This document shows positions 25,602 to 34,102 of a DNA stretch of 48,459 nucleotides, one piece after another. A program made the translations under genes and the position numbers. The stretch comes from Nostoc sp. PA-18-2419 (GTDB lineage: Bacteria; Cyanobacteriota; Cyanobacteriia; Cyanobacteriales; Nostocaceae): positions 216,022 through 264,480 of the forward strand of contig NZ_SZNH01000007.1 of NCBI RefSeq assembly GCF_005869855.1, given 5' to 3'. How positions within the stretch are numbered: position 1 is the stretch's first letter; every line of letters begins with the position of its first letter. The notes under the pieces were generated by a model. That model was not told the DNA's origin. It did no database searches and worked only from the letters and a program-made list of their open reading frames with translations.

Positions 25602-26702
25602 ATGGCTCTAATATTGACATTTTTGGGCAAAGGCGGCATCGCTCGTACCAAAATTGCGATCGCCGCCGCCAAGTTATTGGCAAGCCAAGGCAAGCGCGTA
25701 CTTTTAGCAGGACTAGCAGAACCAGCACTATCAATTCTGCTAGGTACTCCCATTGGTTCTGAACCCCAAGAAATTGCACCTAATTTGCAAGCAGTACAGT
25801 TTCAAGCATCTGTACTACTAGAAAGCAACTGGGAACAACTAAAGAAACTTGAGGCTCAATACCTCCGCACCCCCATCTTCAAAAACGTTTTTGGTCAAGA
25901 ATTGGTAGCATTGCCGGGAATGGACAGTGCCCTTGCCCTAAATGCTATTCGCGAATATGATGCCACCGGCAAATATGATGCGATTGTCTATGATGGCACG
26001 GGTGACTCTTCAGCCCTACGGACCCTGGGTTTGCCAGAGTCTTTGAGTTGGTATGTGCGGCGATTTCGCCAATTGTTTGTCAACTCCGACTTAGGCAAGA
26101 CAATTGCTGAATCGCCTTTAGTTCAACCCCTGATTAGCACCTTTTTCAATATCAATTGGACAGCAGATAACTTTGCTCAACCTACCAATCAAGTCAATAA
26201 TCTTTTAGACAATGGGAGAGCCGCCCTTAGCGATCCCAAGCGTGTTGCTGCTTTCTTAGTGACCACACAAGACCCGATCGAGGTCGCGAGTGCCCGTTAT
26301 TTGTGGGGTAGCGCTCAGCAAATTGGTCTAACTGTGGGTGGCGTTCTGCTTGTATCTTCAGATGTAGGCGCTAACTTATCAGAAGAATTTGTACCCTTAC
26401 CTGTGAGCGTCATTCCTGACTTGTCAACAGATAATTGGCAAACACTCATAGACGCTTTACCCAATTTTGAAGCCCAAGCAGTACAGGCTCCTAAACCAAT
26501 TGAAATCGATACCCAAAATCGTCAGGTACGCCTATTCTTACCAGGATTTGACAAAAAACAGGTAAAACTCACCCAGTATGGGCCAGAAGTCACAGTGGAA
26601 GCAGGAGACCAACGGCGGAATATTTCCCTACCCCCAGCTCTCAATGGTAGGCCTGTTGCAGGGGCAAAGTTTCAGAATAATTATTTGATAATTTCGTTTT
26701 AG
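25602..26702 (+). CDS. ArsA/Get3-like ATPase with degenerate P-loop and C-terminal HSP20-like domain
   Basis: 366 residues. The fold starts LTFLGKGGIARTKIAIAAAKLLAS, as in ArsA/Get3, but the expected GKGGVGKT is GKGGIART, losing the canonical Gly-Lys. VYDGTGDSSALRTLGLPESLSWYVRRF corresponds to the switch II region. The last about 85 residues (NRQVRLFLPGFDKKQVKLTQ, then EVTVEAGDQRR and ISF) look like the alpha-crystallin-type beta-sandwich fused to many cyanobacterial ArsA-like proteins. Whether it hydrolyses ATP is open; a scaffold or membrane-protein targeting role is possible. It lies just upstream of chlG, so a link to thylakoid membrane or pigment-protein assembly is an inference from position. 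Confidence 0.85.
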   Translation: MALILTFLGKGGIARTKIAIAAAKLLASQGKRVLLAGLAEPALSILLGTPIGSEPQEIAPNLQAVQFQASVLLESNWEQLKKLEAQYLRTPIFKNVFGQELVALPGMDSALALNAIREYDATGKYDAIVYDGTGDSSALRTLGLPESLSWYVRRFRQLFVNSDLGKTIAESPLVQPLISTFFNINWTADNFAQPTNQVNNLLDNGRAALSDPKRVAAFLVTTQDPIEVASARYLWGSAQQIGLTVGGVLLVSSDVGANLSEEFVPLPVSVIPDLSTDNWQTLIDALPNFEAQAVQAPKPIEIDTQNRQVRLFLPGFDKKQVKLTQYGPEVTVEAGDQRRNISLPPALNGRPVAGAKFQNNYLIISF

Positions 26703-26857
26703 TATCGGGTATGGAAAATGGAGAATAGGGAGTAGGGAATAGGAATGGGGAATAGGGACTAAGAACTAGTAAACAATTTTCTCAATACCTAGTACCCAAT
26801 TCCCAATACCTAGTACCCAATCCCCTATGCCCAATGCTCTATTAATAAATAGAAGTT
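26703..26857. repeat. Low-complexity G-rich then C-rich spacer
   Basis: aatgggagtaggg-type repeats (about 26710-26760) are followed by two copies of tacctagtacccaat (around 26790-26820) that are roughly their complement, so the spacer may fold on itself between the ArsA-like gene and chlG. It is noncoding. Confidence 0.6.
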
Positions 26858-27904
26858 ATGTCAGAATTAACTCCCATTACCCCAGATTCTACATCGGCTG
26901 AGGCCTTAGACTCAGTAGGGAATAATCCTAGTGAGTCAGCAATAGTCTCTGGTGATCGCACTGCCAAAACTAGGCAATTACTGGGGATGAAAGGTGCATC
27001 GCCAGGAGAAACTTCAATTTGGAAAATCCGTTTGCAACTGATGAAGCCCATCACTTGGATTCCCTTAATTTGGGGGGTAGTCTGTGGTGCGGCTTCTTCT
27101 GGTAACTATACCTGGACGCTAGAAAATGTGTTGAAGGTAGCAGCCTGTATGTTTTTGGCTGGGCCATTAATGACAGGTTACACCCAAATCCTCAATGATT
27201 ACTACGATCGCGAAATCGATGCCATCAATGAACCTTATCGCCCCATTCCCTCTGGAGCAATTTCTCTAACTCAAGTAATTACGCAGATTTGGGTATTATT
27301 AATTGCTGGTATTGGTTTAGCATTTTTGCTAGATGTTTGGGCTGGTCATCAATTCCCGACAATCACAGCGATCGCGATTATCGGTTCTTTTATCGCCTAT
27401 ATTTATTCTGCACCTCCCCTAAAACTCAAGCAAAACGGTTGGCTGGGTAGCTACGCTTTGGGTGCAAGCTATATTACCCTGCCTTGGTCTACAGGACACG
27501 CTTTGTTTGGCGACCTCAACTCTACAGTTGTGATTTTGACAATGTTCTACAGCTTAGCTGGATTGGGGATTGCCATTGTCAACGACTTTAAGAGTGTAGA
27601 AGGCGATCGCCAGCTAGGATTAAATTCACTACCCGTCATGTTTGGCATCACCACTGCTGCCTGGATTTGCGTACTCACAATTGATATATTTCAAGGATTG
27701 ATCGCAGCTTATCTGGTCAGCATCAATGAGTATTTGTACGCAGCCATACTTGTACTGTTAATCATCCCACAAATGGTCTTGCAGAATATTTATTTCTTGC
27801 GTGACCCTGTGGCTAATGACGTTAAATACCAAGCCAGCGCCCAACCGTTCCTTGTTCTGGGAATGCTCGTTGTTGGTTTAGCTTTGGGTCATGCTGGCAT
27901 TTAA
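26858..27904 (+). CDS. chlG: Chlorophyll synthase (chlorophyllide a polyprenyltransferase)
   Basis: 348 residues. The UbiA-type prenyltransferase motif NDYYDREIDAINEPYRPIPS, containing the Mg-diphosphate aspartates, is at about 113-132, and the second acidic motif NDFKSVEGDRQLGLNSLP at about 240. About eight membrane segments follow. ChlG esterifies chlorophyllide a with geranylgeranyl or phytyl diphosphate, the last step of chlorophyll a synthesis in the thylakoid membrane. The first about 55 residues are a polar, poorly conserved extension. The start ATG at 26858 comes right after a low-complexity spacer. It is on the same strand as petP and the ArsA-like gene. Confidence 0.97.
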   Translation: MSELTPITPDSTSAEALDSVGNNPSESAIVSGDRTAKTRQLLGMKGASPGETSIWKIRLQLMKPITWIPLIWGVVCGAASSGNYTWTLENVLKVAACMFLAGPLMTGYTQILNDYYDREIDAINEPYRPIPSGAISLTQVITQIWVLLIAGIGLAFLLDVWAGHQFPTITAIAIIGSFIAYIYSAPPLKLKQNGWLGSYALGASYITLPWSTGHALFGDLNSTVVILTMFYSLAGLGIAIVNDFKSVEGDRQLGLNSLPVMFGITTAAWICVLTIDIFQGLIAAYLVSINEYLYAAILVLLIIPQMVLQNIYFLRDPVANDVKYQASAQPFLVLGMLVVGLALGHAGI

Positions 27905-28212
27905 CAAAAGACTGCTGAGTAGGAAGTTAACAGTTAACTGTTAAGCTATTACGCTTTTAAATTGCACCACTGCTTCCTAAGTTCGTTGACTGCTGATGGT
28001 TAACTGTTAATAATTAACAGCCAACACAAAAAGATGTGCTTTTTTAAATGCGAGAACAGCTTAACTGTTAGCTGTTATTCTCCTCACACTGCCTCATCTC
28101 CCTCACTCCTTAAACACTCAACTAATAAACTTATACTTCTATAGTTAGAAGTTAAGAATTAAATGTTAGGAGTTAATATACTTTTAATTACTAAGTTGTA
28201 TCAGGAAATGCC
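27905..28212. other. Gene-free interval with TTAACTGTTAA palindromes
   Basis: Contains an 18-bp perfect palindrome ttaacagttaactgttaa at 27927-27944, a near-perfect hairpin ctgttaat-a-attaacag at about 28004-28020, and further half-sites (cttaactgttagctgttat near 28060-28078). It may terminate chlG transcription or bind a regulator. No gene is seen. Confidence 0.55.
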
Positions 28213-28500
28213 GTGTTAGAACTGATCTATTTCCTCATTCATGTAATCCAACCTCTGTTAGTCCCAATTTGCTTTGTTGTTGCCTGGGCAGTAATTCTTC
28301 TAATTATTTTGAATCTTTGGGCAGCAGCACGAGATAGTGTGACAACAGCCAAGCAAATGCATCAAATTCCCTGTACTGGTTGCCAATATTTTACTGACAA
28401 TTACCGTCTGAAATGCACTGTACGCCCATCTGTTGCTAACACAGAAGAAGCTATTGATTGTTCTGACTATCAACCAAAGACAAATCCTTATCTGTATTAA
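28213..28500 (+). CDS. Conserved small membrane protein with a four-cysteine tail
   Basis: 95 residues from GTG 28213. One long hydrophobic stretch (residues about 4-40) is followed by a soluble tail with CTGCQYF, LKCTVRP and DCSDYQP. The cysteine spacing C-x2-C-x10-C-x16-C could bind a metal or form disulfides. I recognise it only as a type of protein conserved in cyanobacteria; its function is unknown. It is convergent with the PepSY gene that ends 87 bp downstream. Confidence 0.75.
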   Translation: MLELIYFLIHVIQPLLVPICFVVAWAVILLIILNLWAAARDSVTTAKQMHQIPCTGCQYFTDNYRLKCTVRPSVANTEEAIDCSDYQPKTNPYLY

Positions 28501-28586
28501 GAAACTCCAAAAAATAAATGATTCCGTTTGAGTTGCTGACTAATGACTGTTGACTGATAACTAACATATAATATAATTCTTTAATC

Positions 28587-29747
28587 TTAACCAGCCAGTT
28601 CTCTTGTCTGCGGGGAGCGATTTTTTCCTTTGTAGCGATACCACCACATGACAAAACCAGTAACTAACAAGATCAACGGTGCAAGTCCTACGAAAATGTA
28701 GAAAATGCGAGTAGGCAAGCCGCCAAATGTACCGTAGTGTAGGGAAGGAAAAGAATTTAGGACACGGGGCCCCAAAGACTCTTTCTGGGAGTTGTCTACT
28801 CGCAAAACCTTACCACTGTATTGGTCAAGATAAACTTTGCTCTGTCCAGTATTATATGTATATTCTTGGGGCATACTGTAGCGAATTATCAAAAGACTAT
28901 CTGGTTTTTGCGGAAAATCAATGGCTCTAAGTTTTCCATCGGGTAACTCAGCTTGAGAGGTTTTCAGTTGATTGGCAAGCTTGAGTGAAAGCTGATTAGG
29001 AATGATTTGAGAAACTGGTTCAAGTTTCGCTGGACTCAACGTGATTGCTCGAATCACAGGCTCACTAAACTCATAGAAACTCCAGCACACGCCTGTAAAG
29101 GCAGTAAAGCAAAGAAACACTACAGTAATGATGCCTGCAAGTTTGTGAATATCAAAATAGAGTCGCTTCAGATGGACATTCCACTTAATTTTGAAGCCAG
29201 ATATCAACTTGCGCCAACCAGACCACAGAAACAAACCTGTAATATTGAGAACTAGAACTAGAAAACATACGATACCAACTATGGTTTTCCCAGTGTTACC
29301 AGCTAGCAGATTGCAATGCAAATCAACGACTGAAGAAATCAGTTGCTCGTTCCATCTCTGCTTACCCATAATAGTGCCGATGTAGGGGTTGACAAAAACG
29401 CTACTGATTTGAGCAAGTGAAATTTCCGTCACTGAATTATCTGGTGGATGCAAAACGTCAAGCACGTAAGGTGCGTCTGGTGTTATGGGTATGTATAAAC
29501 GCGAAAATTTAGTGTTTGGTTCCCAGTCTGACGCTGCTTTGAGGGTATCCACCACAGATGTCGGAGATAACATCTGCCCTTGAGGAACGACAGTGCCGAA
29601 TTGTTGGACAAACAGAATATGCCCAATTTCGTCGGCAAACACCAACACACTACCTGTCAAGCTGACTATCACCAAAATCAATCCCACAGCTAAACCGATG
29701 TAGCGGTGCAGGGTGAATGCAAAGTTACGGAGTTTTTTAGATTTCAT
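28587..29747 (-). CDS. PepSY-associated membrane protein (PiuB-like, iron uptake)
   Basis: 386 residues, four membrane segments: VGLILVIVSLTGSVLVFADE, IVCFLVLVLNITGLFLW, VVFLCFTAFTGVCWSFYEF and a C-terminal FVGLAPLILLVTGFVMWWY. LHRYIGLAVG at the start, LHCNLLAG in the middle and LHYGTFGG near the end are the conserved His-containing motifs of PepSY-TM/PiuB proteins. Members sit in the cytoplasmic membrane beside siderophore receptors and are thought to act in reductive release of iron. Its start lies 149 bp after the TonB receptor gene on the same strand, so it is probably co-expressed with it. Confidence 0.9.
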   Translation of the reverse strand: MKSKKLRNFAFTLHRYIGLAVGLILVIVSLTGSVLVFADEIGHILFVQQFGTVVPQGQMLSPTSVVDTLKAASDWEPNTKFSRLYIPITPDAPYVLDVLHPPDNSVTEISLAQISSVFVNPYIGTIMGKQRWNEQLISSVVDLHCNLLAGNTGKTIVGIVCFLVLVLNITGLFLWSGWRKLISGFKIKWNVHLKRLYFDIHKLAGIITVVFLCFTAFTGVCWSFYEFSEPVIRAITLSPAKLEPVSQIIPNQLSLKLANQLKTSQAELPDGKLRAIDFPQKPDSLLIIRYSMPQEYTYNTGQSKVYLDQYSGKVLRVDNSQKESLGPRVLNSFPSLHYGTFGGLPTRIFYIFVGLAPLILLVTGFVMWWYRYKGKNRSPQTRELAG

Positions 29748-29896
29748 GGTAGGTACTCCTGCATAAATGAGATTGAAATTTTCCCAATCAAAACTGCCTT
29801 ATCCTGACGACAAATATTTCTAAGTCAACAAAAAAGGATAATGGTTTTTTCATTAGTTCTGGTGACGAATTCTTCATGACAGCTACTGAGATGATT

Positions 29897-32566
29897 TCAG
29901 AACTCCCAAGAAATCGTTCCTTGAACGGTAAACGGTTCAGCCGGATTGACTGCACCCGTAGTTGCGCCCTCGAAATATCTGATATCAAATAAGTTCTTGA
30001 AGTTAACAGATGCTCTCAAGCGATCCTTTTTGTAGAAAAGTGCTGCATCAGTCCGTACAAAACCAGGTACGGTGTTAAAGTTACTTACATCTCCATAAGC
30101 CTCGCTTGCAGCAAAGATACCTCCACCAAAACCAAACCCTTCTAATGCTCCTTTTTGAAAGGTATAGGTCGTCCACAATGAGCCACTATGCTGGGGTATA
30201 CTACCCAGAGTATTTCCGACTGGATATGTATTGTCTTCAGTGATTTGTCCATCTGTATAAGCGTAGGAAGCAATGACTTTCCAACCAGGTAAGATTTCTC
30301 CAGCAATATCGAACTCAATCCCACGAGCGCGTTGTTCGCCGACTTGAATTGAAAAGGTACCTGTGGGATCGCTGGGATCGGCAGTTAAGACATTAGTTTT
30401 GGTAACTGTGTAGAAGGCGAGGGTAGAAGAGAGACGATTATTTAAAAAGTCTCCCTTGATGCCAACTTCGTATCCAGTTCCCCTTGTAGGCTCAAAAGCA
30501 TTACCGTTTTTACTAGAACCACTTACAGGAACAAATGAGCGACTATAGTTGGCAAACAGTGAGATTTCTTTCGTCGGTTGGTAAACGACTCCCACACGAG
30601 GTGAAAACGCATCGCTATCTGTTACTGTAGTTGAGTCATTGTTGAAATCTTGTCTTTCCGAATGATAAGTGTCAAACCTGCCACCCACAAAAAGTTTGAG
30701 ATTGTCAAAAACACTTATCTGATCTTGAAGATAAATTCCGAAAGAGTTGGTATTGGTTGCTGTATTGTCAAGCGGTTGATATGAACCATAAGAAAAGTTG
30801 TAGACAGGGTTAAAAACGTTACTACTACCAACACTTTGATAATTGGACAGACGTCTGTCATACAATCGACCAAGCTCCAGACCAAACAAAAGTGTATGCT
30901 TGAGGAAGCCAGTGTTGAATTTCGCAGTTAAGTCATTCTGTAGAAAATAAGTTTCAAAATAATAATTATAGGGCACACTAAGAAGATCAACAGTTCCGTC
31001 GTCACTGGCACCAAATCCTCTAAGGGCAAAACGATTAACTGTTTCTGATGCAGTCGTCACCCGAAAAGCAGTACGCAGGGATAAATTTTGATTAAACTCA
31101 TGATTGAGAGTCAAGTAGGTTTGTGATGCATCTATACCGATTTGACTTCTGGGGTCGTTGAGATTGCGGCTAATCGGAACATTTGGAATAATCTTACCGC
31201 CAATTAGATATAGCCCATCATCATAAGAATTTTCGGTGTGGAGATATTCACCTTCCAAAGTCAGGTTTGTCTTGTCACCAATTTTCCAACTGAGTACAGG
31301 AGCGATAAAAAATCTTTCTTTGTTAACAAAGTCGCGGAAACTTCCAGAATTTTCGTAGGCAATGTTGAGACGATAACCCAATTTTCCGTCCTGGGTTAAT
31401 GGACCTGAAAAATCTAGGGTGGGGCGATAAAAACTATAGCTACCTGCGGTAAAACTGAAATTGTAATAGGGCTCGGCTAATGGCTTCTTGGTTATCAAGT
31501 TGATGATACCCGAAGGTTCCAAGCGTCCAAACAACACCGACGCTGGTCCTTTAAGAACTTCAACTCGCTCAATATTAGCGCTGTCTCGAAAACCGCGAGT
31601 AGTAAAGTAATCATCAAGGAAACCATTTTTGTAAACGTTGGCATCGAATCCCCGAATTGTGTAATTTTCTCCACGCTCCCCAGCAGTTCCTGCATTTGCC
31701 ACACCGCTCACATTACGGACGATTTCGGTCAGACGAACTGCACCTTGATCTTGAATCACTTCGCGGGGGATAACTTGAATCGACTGGGGAATGTCGCGTA
31801 GCGGAGTATCAGTTTTGGTTGCAGTTGATGCATCCGTTGCATTGTATCCATCTTGTTCCCCTGTCACCACCAATTCAATTGGTTCATCACCAGTTGATGG
31901 TTGAGTTGGTTGTGTCTGATTTAGAGGCTGCTGTGCTTGGGGTGTTTGGGGTGGGTGTTGTGGAGAAGTTGCCGTTGCTGTGGTTGCTACCGCAAAAACC
32001 AGACCTGCATCATCATCATATAACTCAACTGTTGGCAAAGCTGCAACACCGACCACTGTTACTCGCACAGTATTTGCATCAATATTTGTAACTGTTATTT
32101 GAGTAATTCCCTCAGCTGGTTTTTCTGAGCGAAATGTAAAACTATTGCCATCGGCTAAACGTAACTGTCCGCCAGATACATCGACAATAAAATTGCTGCC
32201 AGCACTGTGATTTGTAACTTGCAGTTGAGTCCCAATAGGTGTCTTTAAAATTATCTCCACACCTTGGGGAGTGGGATTGGCTTTAACTCCAGTAATCGGT
32301 ATAACTGAACTTCCTTGAGGAGGGTTATTTGGGACTGGCGACTGTACTAGCATTTGGGCGCTAGTGCTGGGATGTGAGATTTCACTCAATTGGCGAATTT
32401 TTCTACTTGGCAGAGGTTTCAAATTTTCTTGGCTTTGAATTTCCTGTTTCTGTGGCATTGGTTTAATTTCTGCCCGTCCAGGCTCAATCACAACAGCACT
32501 CAAGCATCCCGATAGACTAACTAAAAGCCACAGTCGCACACTACCAGACAACCACCAACGCTTCAT
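29897..32566 (-). CDS. TonB-dependent siderophore receptor with N-terminal AMIN domain
   Basis: 889 residues from ATG 32566, chosen because AGGAG lies 5 bases upstream and a signal sequence (MKRWWLSGSVRLWLLVSLSG) follows; the frame is open 17 codons further. Residues about 90-190 are an AMIN domain (GVEIILKTPIGTQLQV...GITQITVTNIDANTVRVTV). EPIELVVTGEQ is a TonB-box-like segment. The plug has TPLRDIPQSIQVIPREVI, NYTIRGFDANVYKNG and VEVLKGPASVLFGRLEPSG. A beta-barrel follows, ending in Trp-Glu-Phe with the terminal Phe needed for outer-membrane insertion. It imports ferric siderophores with TonB energy. The AMIN domain is typical of cyanobacterial receptors and may bind peptidoglycan. Confidence 0.95.
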   Translation of the reverse strand: MKRWWLSGSVRLWLLVSLSGCLSAVVIEPGRAEIKPMPQKQEIQSQENLKPLPSRKIRQLSEISHPSTSAQMLVQSPVPNNPPQGSSVIPITGVKANPTPQGVEIILKTPIGTQLQVTNHSAGSNFIVDVSGGQLRLADGNSFTFRSEKPAEGITQITVTNIDANTVRVTVVGVAALPTVELYDDDAGLVFAVATTATATSPQHPPQTPQAQQPLNQTQPTQPSTGDEPIELVVTGEQDGYNATDASTATKTDTPLRDIPQSIQVIPREVIQDQGAVRLTEIVRNVSGVANAGTAGERGENYTIRGFDANVYKNGFLDDYFTTRGFRDSANIERVEVLKGPASVLFGRLEPSGIINLITKKPLAEPYYNFSFTAGSYSFYRPTLDFSGPLTQDGKLGYRLNIAYENSGSFRDFVNKERFFIAPVLSWKIGDKTNLTLEGEYLHTENSYDDGLYLIGGKIIPNVPISRNLNDPRSQIGIDASQTYLTLNHEFNQNLSLRTAFRVTTASETVNRFALRGFGASDDGTVDLLSVPYNYYFETYFLQNDLTAKFNTGFLKHTLLFGLELGRLYDRRLSNYQSVGSSNVFNPVYNFSYGSYQPLDNTATNTNSFGIYLQDQISVFDNLKLFVGGRFDTYHSERQDFNNDSTTVTDSDAFSPRVGVVYQPTKEISLFANYSRSFVPVSGSSKNGNAFEPTRGTGYEVGIKGDFLNNRLSSTLAFYTVTKTNVLTADPSDPTGTFSIQVGEQRARGIEFDIAGEILPGWKVIASYAYTDGQITEDNTYPVGNTLGSIPQHSGSLWTTYTFQKGALEGFGFGGGIFAASEAYGDVSNFNTVPGFVRTDAALFYKKDRLRASVNFKNLFDIRYFEGATTGAVNPAEPFTVQGTISWEF

Positions 32567-32665
32567 CACAACTCCTGATACACCAGCATTACTGCCAATA
32601 GTTTCTAATTCAATCAAGCTGAGTATAGAGAATGAATTGCAACTGAGTCTATGTCCAAAACCGCA

Positions 32666-33664
32666 TTATGTGCCTGAAACCGACTTTTTCCCCAATAAAC
32701 ATCCACTCGGCGTAATACCAAACCTACGCCTAAAGGCTTCGGCAAAGCGTCTTGGCTCGGAATAACCAACTCGGTGAGCCACTTCCGCAATTGTTATATT
32801 TCCTTGACGCAACAACTGCTCTGCTGATTCCATCCGTTTCTCTGTCAAGTAGCTAAATGCTGTTTTGCCAAAGAGTTCCCGAAATCCACGTTGCAGGGTG
32901 CGATCGCTCACCCCAACAATTTGCGCTAATTCTAGCAATGACGGCGGATTCTCCAAATGTGCCAATAAAATATCCTTTGCGTAATGAATCCGGGCGATAG
33001 TTTCTGCTTTCAGTCGCGGTGATGGTTGCAGTCCATACCGATTGGCTAAGATAGGAGCCAACTGCAACGCCATTAGTTCTAACACCTTTGCCTGTAAATA
33101 TATCCGCTTCGTCATTTCCTGGTAAGGACAATTGACTATTTGCTGTGTTATTCCCCCAATAGCCATTGTAGTTTCTGGGTAGAGCAAGGTCTGCCAATCG
33201 TTGCCTTTTGCCAACAAACTCAACTGATGGGGGATTTTCCATACTTCATTGGGGAAAAAGGTTGCCAACAAGCTTGGAGACATATGGATGTTAACGCCTA
33301 CATATCGAGATTTGGGGTACTCTACCAGCATTTGGCGTTGAACACCGCTACCAGAAATCATTGTGTATCCTTCTCCAACCTGTCCTCCATATTCGTCTAT
33401 GACTTTTCCACAAAGGAGGACGGAAAATTGCACTAGGTGATTACATTCAGGCATTTTGCATAACACATCATCGTGATATTCATAGTCCCAAATCTCCAGC
33501 CAGAGATGAGGATGCACTTCGATCTGCTGCACATAGCCTTTGCCAAATTGGTTGGGTACTTTGTGGAGGATAGTAAATGGCTCTTGTTCCAGTTGTTGTG
33601 GGCTATTGTGATTAGCTTCTGCCCACAGTTCCCACTCCTCTTTCTCTGTTAGGGTGACAGTCAT
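32666..33664 (-). CDS. AraC-family transcriptional regulator (PchR-like)
   Basis: 332 residues. The C-terminal 100 residues carry two helix-turn-helices: SLLELAQIVGVSDRTLQRGF and TIAEVAHRVGYSEPRRFAEA followed by FRRRFGITPS, the AraC signature. The N-terminal part resembles PchR-type sensors of cyanobacterial iron-uptake clusters, which respond to siderophores. It lies 99 bp upstream of the TonB receptor gene on the same strand, and the receptor is the likely target. The start ATG 33664 lacks an obvious Shine-Dalgarno sequence. I could not identify a convincing Fur box in front of either gene. Confidence 0.9.
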   Translation of the reverse strand: MTVTLTEKEEWELWAEANHNSPQQLEQEPFTILHKVPNQFGKGYVQQIEVHPHLWLEIWDYEYHDDVLCKMPECNHLVQFSVLLCGKVIDEYGGQVGEGYTMISGSGVQRQMLVEYPKSRYVGVNIHMSPSLLATFFPNEVWKIPHQLSLLAKGNDWQTLLYPETTMAIGGITQQIVNCPYQEMTKRIYLQAKVLELMALQLAPILANRYGLQPSPRLKAETIARIHYAKDILLAHLENPPSLLELAQIVGVSDRTLQRGFRELFGKTAFSYLTEKRMESAEQLLRQGNITIAEVAHRVGYSEPRRFAEAFRRRFGITPSGCLLGKKSVSGT

Positions 33665-34102
33665 AATTACTACGAATTAAGATTAATGACATATGTTTTC
33701 AATAAGTTTACCGCGACCTAATCCTGACTCTTGAGTGAATTTGAAGATAGTACCAGTGTGCTAACTTCAATTGGTCACCGCGATAACGCAGCGTAAAGCT
33801 TTATCCTCACAGAGACCTCTTGCTAACTTGCTTAAGAGTAGGGGTACGGTATAGCTTCTCTACCAGCCGCGCAAGGTAAACCTCCACACTATCCGGTCCC
33901 TTTTAGGCAACAGCTCCTTGCTTAGGCTTCCGCATTGGACGCTTACGTAGGCATAGCCCGTCGTAGACATAGCTTCGACGAACGCCCCCTGTCATTTTAT
34001 ACTCATCACTATTCTTGCCATACTTTGCAGCTACAGTGAGTTGTGAGTGTGGGATTTTTTAATATTTAAATTTGCATAATAGTTACCTGATTGCAATATC
34101 AA
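33665..34102. repeat. Gene-free interval with dispersed repeats
   Basis: No gene seen. 33900-33990 contains gcttacgtaggcatagcccgt and gtagacatagcttcgacgaacg, members of the same palindromic repeat family found at 5170-5218 and 47150-47195. The AraC-type promoter should lie at 33665-33730. Confidence 0.55.

Noticed and set aside
32567-32665. Fur box in front of the TonB receptor
   Set aside because: gagaatgaattgcaa has only weak resemblance to the GATAATGATAATCATTATC consensus and no dyad.
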